Below, in pieces: positions 24,526-33,248 of a stretch of 64,000 bases of DNA (position 1 is the first letter of the stretch; every line of letters starts with the position of its first letter). Below the pieces are notes generated by a model. That model made no database searches. It saw nothing but the letters and a program-made list of their open reading frames with translations, and was not told the DNA's origin. The stretch is taken from NCBI RefSeq assembly GCF_002776575.1, contig NZ_CP022548.1, positions 3,797,001 to 3,861,000 of the forward strand. The letters are read 5' to 3'. Origin of the DNA: Sphingorhabdus sp. YGSMI21. Its GTDB lineage: Bacteria > Pseudomonadota > Alphaproteobacteria > Sphingomonadales > Sphingomonadaceae. Made by a program: the position numbers and the translations under genes.

Positions 24526-24593
24526 AGCCTGTATCCTCGGAGAAAAAGAGATGCACCCCTTCGGGTTCTCTTTTTCTCCGAGGATACAGGCTA
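24525..24593. repeat. 27-bp perfect inverted repeat in the tnpA 5' leader
   Basis: Arms at 24525-24551 and 24567-24593 are perfectly complementary around a 15-base loop. In the tnpA transcript this would form a long hairpin ending at the start codon. A 23-bp counterpart with the same loop length exists at 48049-48109. Confidence 0.9.
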
Positions 24594-25492
24594 AACGGCT
24601 AAAGCCTCTTACCGGCTCAAAGCCGGTGGGTTTGCTCCCCTAGAAGAGACACTAAAGTGCAGGGCGAGCAGCAGCGTCGCGGACATGTCCGATTGGGAGA
24701 TGGCCGCCGTGAGTCTTTCCGCATGGTGGATTTTGACAAGACGCTTACGGTCGCAATCAATCGGTATTTATTATTTGTTGGCAACGGTGCGACTGGAACG
24801 GTGCCTGAGCCATGCGCAGAATGCACTTTATGTCCATGGAGAGATCATTGCTCGAAATTATGGGAGGAAAATGACCATCTGTCGCAGATTTGCGGACTTG
24901 GGAAACTACAAGCTCAAAAACTACGCGAAGCAGGAATCGAAACCGCCGCTGACTTGGCTGCAGCCTCTGATGACACGCGCATACCGCACATGGCCCCAGT
25001 AACATTTACCAAATTTCTTGCACAAGCCCGCTTGCAACAAGCGCGCAAGGATGGAGGCAAACCGGTGGTTGAGCCTTTACCGCAGGAAGAAAGTCGTGGT
25101 TTTGCAATGTTGCCAGAACCACACCCCGCTGACCTGGTCTTCGATCTGGAAGGGGATCCTTTAGAAGAAGGCGGGCTCGATTATCTTTGGGGTGTCCATT
25201 ACAGCGATGGCGGCAAACCTGATTTTCGTTTTCGATGGGGGCATGACCATTCTGCGGAACGCCTCGCATTTGAAGACACGCTGGACTGGATGCCGAATCA
25301 TCTGCGATCTAATCTGGGCGCTCACGTCTATCATTATGCCCCCTATAAAATTACCTCGCTGCGCCGACTTTCTACCCTTCATGCCAGCCGCGAGGAGGAA
25401 CTGGATGGATTGCTGCGCCAACGCCGCTTCGTCGACCTTTATGATGTATTGCGGCAGGCAGTCAGGACATCAGAACCAATTTTGTCACTTAA

Positions 25493-26762
25493 GGCCACCT
25501 CGAAAGATAGTCCTTCCCAGACCGATCAAAATCCGATTCAAGGATTCTGACGCAACGGGGGAATTTGGATCATGAGCCAGCGGGGATTTTTTGATTTGGA
25601 GCATCGCTATGAGGGGCTGGACGCGAAGTCTGATCCTTTGGTGGCGATATTGTCGGCGGTTCCCTTTTAGCTGTTCCGGGTCAAGCTGAAGACAGCTCTG
25701 GTGAAGGGCGGGCTGCGGCGGGCAGACGCTGACCGTAAGAGTTTGGCGGGCCGCATGCCTTGGGATGAGGTGCTGATCTTCAAGGCATTGGTGCTTCAGG
25801 CGCTCTAAAATCTGTCGGACGACGCGATGGAATATCAGTTGCGCGACCGGCTGTCGTTCATGCGGTTCGTCGGGCTGGGACTGGAAGATGCGGTGCCAGA
25901 TGCCAAAACGCTGTGGCTATATCGGGAAGCGCTCGGCAAAGCCGGGGCGGTTGAGGGGCTGTTCAATCAGTTTGACAGCTACCTCAAAGCAAAGGGCTAT
26001 CTTGCGATGGGCGGTCAGATCATCGATGCGACCATCGTTCCGGCCCCGCGCCAGCGCAACACGCGCGATGATAATATGACGGTCAAAGCCGGGGGAACGC
26101 CAGCAGACTGGGAGGCACACCCCGCCAAGAACCGCCAGAATGACAAGGATGCGCGCTGGACGAAGAAGCATGGGAAGTCGCACTTCGGCTACAAGAATCA
26201 CATCAACATCGACCGTCGGCACAAGTTGGTGCGGCGCTACGCGGTCAGCACGGCCTCGGTGCATGACAGCCAGAAATTGGAGGATGTGCTTGACCCTGAT
26301 AACACCGCCAGCGGCGTGTGGGCCGATAGCGCTTATCGCAGCAAAGAGAGTGAGGAGATGCTCGCCGAGCGCGCGATGAAGAGCCATATCCACCGGCGCG
26401 GCAGCCGAGGAAAACCGCGCACGCCGCGTCAGGAAGCCGCCAACAAGACCCGCTCAAAAGTCCGTGCATGGGTCGAGCATGTGTTTGGCAACCAGCACAA
26501 CAGCATGGGCGGAAAGTTCGTCCGCACCATCGGCATCGTCCGGGCCGCGGTGAAGATCGGGATGCAGAACCTAGCCTATAACATGCGCCGTCTGGTGGTG
26601 CTGGAAAGGGCGGCAGCCGTCGCCAAATGAGGCCAGAGACCCGACAGAAGGCCTGAACCACACCAAAACGGGCCGGCGCGTCCCGCAAATAATCGGGCTT
26701 CTTGGCCAGTGCGGGAACCAAATCGCTACTTCAGCCCGAAATCGCCATTGTTCGAGATCGCC
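25493..26762 (+). mobile_element. IS5-family insertion sequence, 1270 bp, with TTAA target duplication
   Basis: The ends are imperfect inverted repeats (GGCCACCTCGAAAGAT against GGCGATCTCGAACAAT, 12 of 16 matching). TTAA flanks both sides (25489-25492 and 26763-26766), fitting the YTAR target rule of IS5-group elements. It carries one transposase frame on the plus strand, which is broken by two stop codons. Confidence 0.88.
25572..26630 (+). pseudogene. IS5-family transposase with two in-frame stop codons
   Basis: The frame starts MSQRGFFDLEHRYEGL at ATG 25572 and would give 352 codons, but TAG at 25668 and TAA at 25806 interrupt it. The DDE parts are present: GGQIIDATIVPAPRQRN, VWADSAYRSKES and RAWVEHVFGNQ. 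The N-terminal DUF772-like region is the damaged part. An internal ATG at 25827 gives an open 267-residue piece lacking that region, so the element is probably no longer autonomous. Confidence 0.85.
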
Positions 26763-27052
26763 TTAAAACGATGGAGGTTTTCTTTGCGGACGCCCGTGAA
26801 GGTGACGTGACCAAAGCCGATCAATCGATCGTGGAATATAAGAGCTGGAAAATGACTGGCGATGCAGCGACGCTTGACGGCATTCTTGATTACAACAAAG
26901 TAGACTGCGAAAATACCGAAGCACTGCGTGATTGGCTTATTGGAATTCGCAACAAAGACCTGCCTTGGCGTCCCTTCGGTCCTGCTACGGCTGACAAAGA
27001 AGGTAAAAGCGAAGAACGAGCAGAAGCGGAAGCTGCCGCTCAGGCATTGATT

Positions 27053-27226
27053 ATCCGCTGCTGGAATCTATGTCCGACCTGCTCGGCTATGTGAGCTTCT
27101 TCGAGAATTTCTTGCAGATCATCATTCTGCTGCTGGCCTGGACAATCGTCATCATCGTCTTCTTCATCCTTTCGATCCAAGCTGTTCGTTACGCTGGTCA
27201 AGTTCGAGCTCACGACCTTAGGTTCC
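27053..27226 (+). pseudogene. Frameshifted fragment of a second trbL (VirB6-like)
   Basis: The plus strand reads PLLESMSDLLGYVSFFENF then LQIIILLLAW, aligned with PLLDSIADLMGYVSFFENF and IQIIILLFAW of the intact trbL at 51866-53179 on the other strand. An extra base at about 27180 (ATCCAAGCTG against ATCCAGCTC) shifts the frame, after which LFVTLVKFELTTL is readable in the next frame. Nucleotide divergence is considerable, so it comes from a related but different conjugation system, not a recent copy. Confidence 0.88.
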
Positions 27227-28123
27227 TCAGGCCGCGTAACGTTCCTCGATTAGTTCGAAAAACCGCCTGAGTGCGGGATTCTCGTTGTCCTTGCACCAGA
27301 AGAGCGCGAATTCCAGACGTGCAGGCATGCCTTGACTAAATATCTCCCGGAAAGTGAGGTCTGGCCATGTGATACCTTGAGAGGCCTCAGTAGTGATTGC
27401 AATGAAACGTCCCGCCGAGACCATGCTGATTACGCTTTCGAGGCTCGTATCCTGCACAATGATATTTGGACGGTAACCCTGCTCGGTCAACCGCGCTGCC
27501 AGCATGTTGGCAATGACTGGGCCGATACCACTGGATGGCACAACGAAGACTTCACGGCGCAAATCGCTCCAATGGATGCGTTCCTTTTTCAACAGCGGGT
27601 GCCCGGTATTCAAAGCAATCAGCAGGCGCTCTGACCATAATGGTCGCACTGCGATTCCATTTTCGATCAGGTCAGCAGGGGAGATAGCAACATCGATGCT
27701 GCGCGACTGCAAACAGGCCCGCAGCTTCTCAGATCTAGCCTCAACGCCGTCGAATTGAACATCGGGAAATTGTGTCAGATAGTCCGAAAAGGCGAGTTTG
27801 AGTTTTCCGGTTAGCAAAGATGAACTGTAGCCCACCGCAATGCGACCCTGCTCGCCGTAGCTGACTGCTGCAGCCGTAGTCCTCAGGTTGTCGACATCGG
27901 TCACAATGCGGCGCGCCTGCTCGATGAACGCTCTGCCATTCTCGGTCGGCTGCGCGCCGCGAGTTGTGCGTTCAAAGAGCTTTACACCCAAGCGCACCTC
28001 AAGTTGTGTCACCTTGCGACTAAGAGTTGATTGCTTTACGTTGAGGGCAGCGGCCGCTCGTGAAAAGCTCTGTGTGTCAGCAGCTAGGACCGCATAACGC
28101 AATTGGCGGATTTCGATACCCAT
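27227..28123 (-). CDS. LysR-family transcriptional regulator
   Basis: 298 residues. The N-terminal winged helix (IRQLRYAVLAADTQSFSRAA, LNVKQSTLSRKVTQLE, LGVKLFERTTRG) is followed by a periplasmic-binding-like effector domain (about 90-295, GRIAVGYSSSLLTG to NPALRRFFELIEERY). It is the last gene on the minus strand of the lower-pathway block, 2 bases after a small ORF. It may respond to an aromatic intermediate. A homologous C-terminal fragment (NPALKRFFTLLDEHY) lies at 48625-48738 on the other side of the catabolic region. Confidence 0.93.
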   Translation of the reverse strand: MGIEIRQLRYAVLAADTQSFSRAAAALNVKQSTLSRKVTQLEVRLGVKLFERTTRGAQPTENGRAFIEQARRIVTDVDNLRTTAAAVSYGEQGRIAVGYSSSLLTGKLKLAFSDYLTQFPDVQFDGVEARSEKLRACLQSRSIDVAISPADLIENGIAVRPLWSERLLIALNTGHPLLKKERIHWSDLRREVFVVPSSGIGPVIANMLAARLTEQGYRPNIIVQDTSLESVISMVSAGRFIAITTEASQGITWPDLTFREIFSQGMPARLEFALFWCKDNENPALRRFFELIEERYAA

Positions 28124-28125
28124 GC

Positions 28126-28398
28126 TCAGACAGTGATCTGCTGCTTAACCAAGGATCCGATCGATTTCAGGTCCTGCGAAACCAGTTCCAACTGATCGCC
28201 AATTTCAGCATTTAGGAGTTTTCGACCCTGGATATAGTTCTTTGTCGAATTCACGCAGTCGAGCGTGATGACGCTGCCCACTCGCTGGTAAATGACTGAG
28301 AAGCCTCGATCTGCATACCGACTTCGCGCGACAGCCACACGGTGACCCGCAGCAAGATGGCCTGCGCCAACCACCAAGGCATCAAGTTGTATCGTCAC
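28126..28398 (-). CDS. Unrecognised small protein between aldolase and LysR
   Basis: 90 residues from GTG 28398, chosen because AAGGA lies 5 bases upstream; an in-frame upstream ATG at 28449 overlaps the aldolase gene. The start TIQLDALVVGAG resembles a dinucleotide-binding strand-turn, and the second half (GSVITLDC, LLNAEIGDQLELVSQDLKSIG) loosely resembles the C terminus of fumarylacetoacetate-hydrolase-fold enzymes. Neither is complete. It may be a degraded remnant of a pathway enzyme or a small unknown protein. It sits in the operon with 25 and 2 base gaps. Confidence 0.5.
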   Translation of the reverse strand: MTIQLDALVVGAGHLAAGHRVAVARSRYADRGFSVIYQRVGSVITLDCVNSTKNYIQGRKLLNAEIGDQLELVSQDLKSIGSLVKQQITV

Positions 28399-28423
28399 AT
28401 GTGTCCTTAAACGCGCCAGTCGC

Positions 28424-29446
28424 CTAGTTTTTCGATAAATCCAGCGCAATATCCACGATCATGTCTTCCTGACCGCCGACCATCTTTCGGCGGCCCACTT
28501 CGGCAAGGATCGTGCGTGTATCTACACCATAATCATTGGCCGCCTTCTCGGCGTGACGAAGGAAGGAGCTGTAGACCCCGGCATAACCCAGCGTCAGTGT
28601 TTCGCGGTCGACCCGCACCGGGCGGTCCTGCAAAGGGCGAACCAGTTCTTCGGCGGCATCCATCAATGCATAGAGATCGCAGCCGTGGTTCCATCCCATC
28701 CGGTCAGCGGCGGCAATAAAGACTTCAAGCGGGGCGTTACCCGCGCCCGCGCCCATGCCCGCTAGACTTGCATCAACCCTTATTGCACCATTTTGTACCG
28801 CGACAATGCTGTTGGCGACACCCAGGCTGAGATTGTGGTGGGCGTGAACGCCCCGCTGGGTTTCGGGTTTCAGAACCCGGTCATAGGCCTGACACCGTGC
28901 TGCATATTCATCCATATTTAGCGCGCCGCCGCTGTCGGTGACATAGACGCAATGGGCGCCATAACTTTCCATCAGCAGTGCCTGCTGGGCGAGTGCATCC
29001 GGGCTGGTCATATGGCTCATCATTAGAAACCCGGACACGTCCATACCAAGGTTACGAGCAGCCTCGATATGTTGCTTCGACACATCCGCCTCGGTACAAT
29101 GCGTTGCAATGCGCACGGAACGGACACCCAGTTCATAGGCGTGCTTCAGGTCGTGAACGGTGCCAATACCGGGCAACAACAGGGTTGTCAGAACAGAGTG
29201 TTCCAGCACGTCGGCAACAGCGCCAATCCAGTCCCAATCGGTATGTGCGCCAAAGCCATAGTTGAAGCTTGATCCCTGTAATCCATCGCCGTGGGCCACT
29301 TCGATGGCATCCACTTTCGCACGGTCGAGCGCCTTTGCGATCGCTTGCACATGGTCGAGATCATATTGGTGGCGGATGGCGTGCATCCCGTCGCGCAGAG
29401 TTACGTCCTGGATGTAGAGATTGGTCTTGGTCGGGTCGAAGTTCAT
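28424..29446 (-). CDS. bphI: 4-hydroxy-2-oxovalerate aldolase
   Basis: 340 residues. The DRE-TIM pattern is clear: [16 protein letters not shown] (Arg and Asp for metal and substrate), [38 protein letters not shown] and [15 protein letters not shown], whose histidines bind the divalent metal. The C terminus ([13 protein letters not shown]) is the channel-forming dimer domain. It cleaves 4-hydroxy-2-oxoacids to pyruvate and an aldehyde and works as a complex with the dehydrogenase encoded just upstream, whose stop overlaps this start by 4 bases. Synonyms in other pathways are mhpE and dmpG. Confidence 0.95.
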   Translation of the reverse strand: MNFDPTKTNLYIQDVTLRDGMHAIRHQYDLDHVQAIAKALDRAKVDAIEVAHGDGLQGSSFNYGFGAHTDWDWIGAVADVLEHSVLTTLLLPGIGTVHDLKHAYELGVRSVRIATHCTEADVSKQHIEAARNLGMDVSGFLMMSHMTSPDALAQQALLMESYGAHCVYVTDSGGALNMDEYAARCQAYDRVLKPETQRGVHAHHNLSLGVANSIVAVQNGAIRVDASLAGMGAGAGNAPLEVFIAAADRMGWNHGCDLYALMDAAEELVRPLQDRPVRVDRETLTLGYAGVYSSFLRHAEKAANDYGVDTRTILAEVGRRKMVGGQEDMIVDIALDLSKN

Positions 29447-30372
29447 GCCGCAATCCTTTCTGCGATCTTCTCAGCGGTTTTCATGGCAGCCGAGGTCATA
29501 ATGTCGAGATTGCCGGCATAGGCGGGCAGGTAATGCGCTGCTCCTTCGACTTCGAGAAACACACTGACCTTCAAGCCGGTGAAGTCGCCGTCCATCTCGG
29601 GTATATGCAGGGGCCGGTTGGAACCTATATGTTCAAATTGCACCGCCTGTTTCAGCCGATATCCCGGCACATAGGTCTGCACTTCTGCAACCATGTCCTC
29701 CACACTCTGGCGGATGGCTTCCTGATCCGCTTCTTCGCACAGACAATAAACAGTATCGCGCATGATCAGCGGCGGTTCGGCGGGGTTGAGAATGATGATC
29801 GCCTTGCCGCGCGTTGCGCCGCCGACATCCATAATCGCTTGACTGGTAGTCTCGGTGAATTCGTCGATGTTGGCACGGGTGCCGGGGCCGGCGCTCTTCG
29901 ATGCAATGGACGCGACAATCTCGCCATAATGTACCTTGGCAACCCGGTTCACCGCTGCGACAATCGGGATCGTAGCCTGTCCGCCGCAAGTGACCATATT
30001 GACGTTGGGCGCATCAAGCGCGGTCTGGCCGTTGACGGGCGGAATTACATAAGGACCGATGGCCGCAGGGGTGAGGTCCACAACCCGTTTCCCATGGGCC
30101 TGCAACACTTCGTTATGGTGCTTGTGGGCACCAGCCGATGTGGCGTCGAACACGATCTTGATGTCGGAAAATTCGGGCATGGCCACGAGGCCGTCTATCC
30201 CTTCCGCCGTGATCGGTACACCCATGCGTGCAGCCCGCTTGAGGCCGTCGCTTTCCGGGTCAATGCCCACGAATGCGCCCATTTCTAACACTTTTGAAAG
30301 CCGCATGATCTTTATCATAAGGTCTGACCCGATGTTGCCGGGTCCGACGATGGCTACTTTGGTCTTCGTCAT
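29443..30372 (-). CDS. bphJ: Acetaldehyde dehydrogenase (acylating)
   Basis: 309 residues from ATG 30372 ([19 protein letters not shown]). The Rossmann motif [10 protein letters not shown], the catalytic cysteine in [14 protein letters not shown], and [18 protein letters not shown] are the family signature. It converts acetaldehyde or propanal, channelled from the aldolase, with CoA and NAD to the acyl-CoA. It overlaps the aldolase gene by 4 bases and follows the hydratase by 5 bases, so hydratase-dehydrogenase-aldolase form a coupled operon. Confidence 0.96.
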   Translation of the reverse strand: MTKTKVAIVGPGNIGSDLMIKIMRLSKVLEMGAFVGIDPESDGLKRAARMGVPITAEGIDGLVAMPEFSDIKIVFDATSAGAHKHHNEVLQAHGKRVVDLTPAAIGPYVIPPVNGQTALDAPNVNMVTCGGQATIPIVAAVNRVAKVHYGEIVASIASKSAGPGTRANIDEFTETTSQAIMDVGGATRGKAIIILNPAEPPLIMRDTVYCLCEEADQEAIRQSVEDMVAEVQTYVPGYRLKQAVQFEHIGSNRPLHIPEMDGDFTGLKVSVFLEVEGAAHYLPAYAGNLDIMTSAAMKTAEKIAERIAA

Positions 30373-30377
30373 TATAT

Positions 30378-31163
30378 TCAAACCTTCTCATATGTGAAGC
30401 TGGCTTCACCGATCCCGCCGACAATCGCGCGGACATGATCACCTGGAGTTAGTGCGACCATCGGGCCAAGCGCCCCGGCCAGAAGAATGTCACCGGTCCT
30501 TAAAGGTTCGCCTCTGGCAGCCAGCGTCCTTGCCAGCCAGGCGGCGGCATTGAGCGGGTTGCCTAGCGCCGCCGCGCCAACCCCGGTTGAAGCGATCGCG
30601 CCGTTTATTTCCATCACCATCCCGGCAGAATAGACATCGAGGCCCGGCAGCATCTTGCCGTCATCCGACAGCACAAAGAAGGCTGATGAGCCATTGTCTG
30701 CGACAGTATCGGCGAAGGTGATTTTCCAGTCGGCGATGCGGCTATCGACAATTTCGATCGCGGCATGGACTGTCGCAACAGCAGCGGCAACCTGCTCCGA
30801 TGTTGTTTCGGGATCAGGCAAATCTGCACCCAGGACGAAGGCGATTTCTGCCTCGGCCTTGGGCTGGATCGCGCGGGCAGGATCGAGCCTGCCACCATCG
30901 GCCACCGCCATATCATCGAACAGCACCCCAAAATCCGGTTGCTCGACACCAAGTTGCGCTTGAACTGCCATGGCCGTGAGGCCGGCCTTGCGGCCTACGA
31001 TGCGGCGCCCCTGAGCCTCCCAGAACCTAGTGTTGATGGTTTGCACATCATATGCCCCATCGGCATTGACGGGGTCGAGTCCATCGCGCAGCGGCGGGAT
31101 TACTCCGCCAGTATAGGCATCACGCAGCCGGCGAGCCAAATCATCATGTGTAGAAGCAGCCAT
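30378..31163 (-). CDS. bphH: 2-oxopent-4-enoate (2-hydroxypentadienoate) hydratase
   Basis: 261 residues from ATG 31163 (GAGGA about 10 bases upstream), preferred to a TTG at 31172. FAH-like fold motifs include [23 protein letters not shown] split as GRKAGLT and [45 protein letters not shown] and the late [15 protein letters not shown]. It hydrates 2-hydroxypenta-2,4-dienoate, the product of meta-cleavage hydrolases, to 4-hydroxy-2-oxovalerate. It is the first gene of the lower-pathway operon and divergent from an IclR regulator. Confidence 0.93.
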   Translation of the reverse strand: MAASTHDDLARRLRDAYTGGVIPPLRDGLDPVNADGAYDVQTINTRFWEAQGRRIVGRKAGLTAMAVQAQLGVEQPDFGVLFDDMAVADGGRLDPARAIQPKAEAEIAFVLGADLPDPETTSEQVAAAVATVHAAIEIVDSRIADWKITFADTVADNGSSAFFVLSDDGKMLPGLDVYSAGMVMEINGAIASTGVGAAALGNPLNAAAWLARTLAARGEPLRTGDILLAGALGPMVALTPGDHVRAIVGGIGEASFTYEKV

Positions 31164-31193
31164 TTCAAGCAATCCTCATTTTTGGGCAATCTA

Positions 31194-31204
31194 TATCTTA
31201 GATA
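31194..31204. promoter_or_regulatory. Palindrome TATCTTAGATA, possible operator
   Basis: A perfect 11-base odd palindrome lies in the 74-base region between the divergent hydratase and IclR-family genes. The position suits an IclR operator, but no binding data or second copy supports it. Confidence 0.35.
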
Positions 31205-31237
31205 GTTTCGATAGGACCATTGCGCGCTTGTCACTAG

Positions 31238-32026
31238 ATGCCATTATCGCTATTATCTCATATCGTGAGAGATGGGACACCTCGAATTAAATCGGTCACG
31301 CGCGCCTTGGCGATGCTCGACACGGTTATCGCCGATGGCGGATGCAGTGGTGTCGCAGCGCTGGCGCGAAAGGTTGGAATGCCACTGGCAACCGCCCATC
31401 GGCAGGTTACCACGCTGGTTTCCGAAGGCTATCTTACCCCCTCTGGCAAGGGGCGACACCAGGCTGGCTCTCGGTTGCTTGGATTGCTCCACCGCTTGAA
31501 TGAGAAGCAGGTGGTTGCCAATGTAGCGGCATCGGCGCTGCATGAACTGGCAACGCGAGTACGAAGCGTAGTTCAATTAGGTACGCTGGAAAACGATATG
31601 GTGACTTATCGCATCAAATCAGGTCGTGGCGCGGGGGATCTGTTCACGCGCGTCGGCATGCAGATGGAGGCCTATTGTTCGGGAATTGGCAAGGCATTGC
31701 TCGCACATTTGCCCGATACGGAGCGCGATGCATATCTTGCTGCTGGTCCATTCGTGGCGTTGACCGATCGAACCATCACCGATCCTGCAATTCTGCGTCA
31801 GGAGATGGAAGGCATCCGGGAACAGGGATACGCGCTCGACGACGGTGAGATAGCAGACGGTCTGCGCTGTTTGGCTGTTCCGATCCACAAGGGAGACGGC
31901 AGCGTACTCGCAGCAATTTCAGTTTCGCAGTCTGACCGTTCCAGGACGCGGATCGCCGACGCCGAACTGCTGGTGATGCTCCGCGCTTGCGCTCGCCGCA
32001 TCGAAATGGAGACGTTCGGCAAATAG
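31238..32026 (+). CDS. IclR-family transcriptional regulator
   Basis: 262 residues. The N-terminal helix-turn-helix (about 17-75) has SVTRALAMLDTVIADGG, LARKVGMPLATAHRQVTTL and GYLTPSGKGRHQAGSRLLGL. The effector domain (about 90-258) has YCSGIGKALLAHLPDTER, YALDDGEIADGLRCLAVPI and AAISVSQSDRSR. It is divergent from the lower-pathway operon, so I infer control of bphHJI. IclR members often regulate aromatic catabolism, as activators or repressors. Confidence 0.93.
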   Translation: MPLSLLSHIVRDGTPRIKSVTRALAMLDTVIADGGCSGVAALARKVGMPLATAHRQVTTLVSEGYLTPSGKGRHQAGSRLLGLLHRLNEKQVVANVAASALHELATRVRSVVQLGTLENDMVTYRIKSGRGAGDLFTRVGMQMEAYCSGIGKALLAHLPDTERDAYLAAGPFVALTDRTITDPAILRQEMEGIREQGYALDDGEIADGLRCLAVPIHKGDGSVLAAISVSQSDRSRTRIADAELLVMLRACARRIEMETFGK

Positions 32027-32170
32027 GCGTATCCTTTAGGTCGTATCAGCAATGGGTGCATCACGGAATCGATTAACCATCATTGGACTGCCGCAGTCAC
32101 AACTGCCTCAGCGAACAACAAGCCACATGCAAATGCAATAGGGGCTATCACGTTCTGTCAGCGATCATCA

Positions 32171-33232
32171 TTATTCACTTGAGTGGATCGCCCGCAGAAA
32201 TTCTCCGATGATTGCATTTGTCGCAACGGGTTTTTCCTGCTGGATCCAGTGTCCGGCACCAGCCACGATTTTGCTGCCGAGCCAGTTCGGAATATGCTGA
32301 GGTGCTTGCTCAATCGCTTCGGCTCCCCAATGAGTGCAGACATCATATTCGCCACCAATGAACATTGCCGGACTTTGGACCGGCTTGCCAACGTAAGCTT
32401 CCAGATCATGCCAGTTCTGTTCCATGTTATGGTAATAGCTAAGCGGCCCGGCAAAGCCACTACGCTGCAACGCGTCCACGAATACCGTAAGATCTACTTC
32501 AGTAAACCATTCCGGCATAGTTTTGGGTAGGACGAATTGGCTGCGCATCTCTGTGCCTGGAGGCAAACACATCGGACTTGCACGTATGAACTCGACTGGA
32601 TCGATACCATCAGGCGCGTAACCAGCTGCCGCTAGCGCCTCTCCTGAAACGGACCAGGTAATACCTTTGAGCCAGCCAGTAATGTCAGATTCGATCTCGT
32701 CGAAAATGGTCGACATCGCACCAAAATGTACCTGGTAAAATATCTTGTCGGGCCCGGATATTACCCGATCAATCTGGCTCGGAGGAAATTCGCCGAACGG
32801 ATTTCCGGGTAAGGCAATCTGTCCCCGGCCCGAGAAGGGAAGTGCTATACCCACGACCCCGTCCACTACATTAGGATGGAGCCAAGCCGCCGTCCAGGCA
32901 ACCGCCGCGCCCCAATCGTGACCGATGAGGGTTGCCGATGTCTCACCCAATACTTCAATCAATCCCACAAGGTCGTCAACCATGCAGCGGAGACGGTATT
33001 GATCGGTTTGTCCGAATTTCGACGAGGATCCATATCCTCGCTGGTCTATAGCGACCACCCGAAACCCCTGCTTGGCGATCGTCGGCAATTGATGGCGCCA
33101 CGAATACCATAATTCCGGAAAGCCATGGACCAGGATTACCAACGGCCCTTCGCCCATCTCAACGTAGTGCAGGCGAACGCCGTGCACATCTGCAAATTTG
33201 TGATACGATGCGAAGTCTTCCAAATTCGTCAC
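32171..33232 (-). CDS. Epoxide-hydrolase-like alpha/beta hydrolase
   Basis: 353 residues from GTG 33232, chosen since the frame extends 45 residues further only by overlapping the upstream hydrolase gene and GGAAAG lies just before the GTG. The oxyanion motif HGFPELWYSWRHQ, RGYGSSSK, the nucleophile GHDWGAAVAW and a final GAGHWIQQEKP histidine fit soluble epoxide hydrolases. A cap domain lies between about 140 and 270. It is the last gene of the upper-pathway run. It may clear arene oxides or hydrolyse a pathway ester; the substrate is unknown. Confidence 0.88.
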   Translation of the reverse strand: MTNLEDFASYHKFADVHGVRLHYVEMGEGPLVILVHGFPELWYSWRHQLPTIAKQGFRVVAIDQRGYGSSSKFGQTDQYRLRCMVDDLVGLIEVLGETSATLIGHDWGAAVAWTAAWLHPNVVDGVVGIALPFSGRGQIALPGNPFGEFPPSQIDRVISGPDKIFYQVHFGAMSTIFDEIESDITGWLKGITWSVSGEALAAAGYAPDGIDPVEFIRASPMCLPPGTEMRSQFVLPKTMPEWFTEVDLTVFVDALQRSGFAGPLSYYHNMEQNWHDLEAYVGKPVQSPAMFIGGEYDVCTHWGAEAIEQAPQHIPNWLGSKIVAGAGHWIQQEKPVATNAIIGEFLRAIHSSE

Positions 33233-33248
33233 AAGCTTTCCAATCGGT

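Larger units (their letters stand above)
24070..24656 (-). mobile_element. IS200-type insertion sequence
   Basis: A single-gene element carrying a TnpA on the minus strand, with subterminal hairpins (CTACCGGC/GCCGGTAG at one end, ACCGGCT/AGCCGGT at 24611-24627) and no inverted terminal repeats, as usual for IS200/IS605 elements. The end sequence GAGACACTAAA (24646-24656) recurs at 48172-48182 in a second, damaged copy. The left boundary is approximate. It truncates the 5' part of the downstream nuclease gene. Confidence 0.82.
24657..27052 (+). pseudogene. TM0106-family RecB-like nuclease, interrupted fragment
   Basis: Two coding pieces (24657-25492 and 26763 to about 27052) belong to one frame split by an IS5-family element. 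Piece 1 has the tail of the PD-(D/E)XK region (GDGRRESFRMVDF, cysteine cluster CAECTLCPWRDHC), a helix-hairpin stretch and the start of an RNase H-like domain (LVFDLEGDPLEEGGLDYLWG). Piece 2 continues with ADQSIVEYKSW and YNKVDCENTEALRDWL. Removing the IS and one TTAA joins them in frame as SEPILSLK-TMEVFFADAREGD. The 5' end is lost at the IS200 edge and the 3' helicase part is replaced by trbL debris. Confidence 0.85.
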
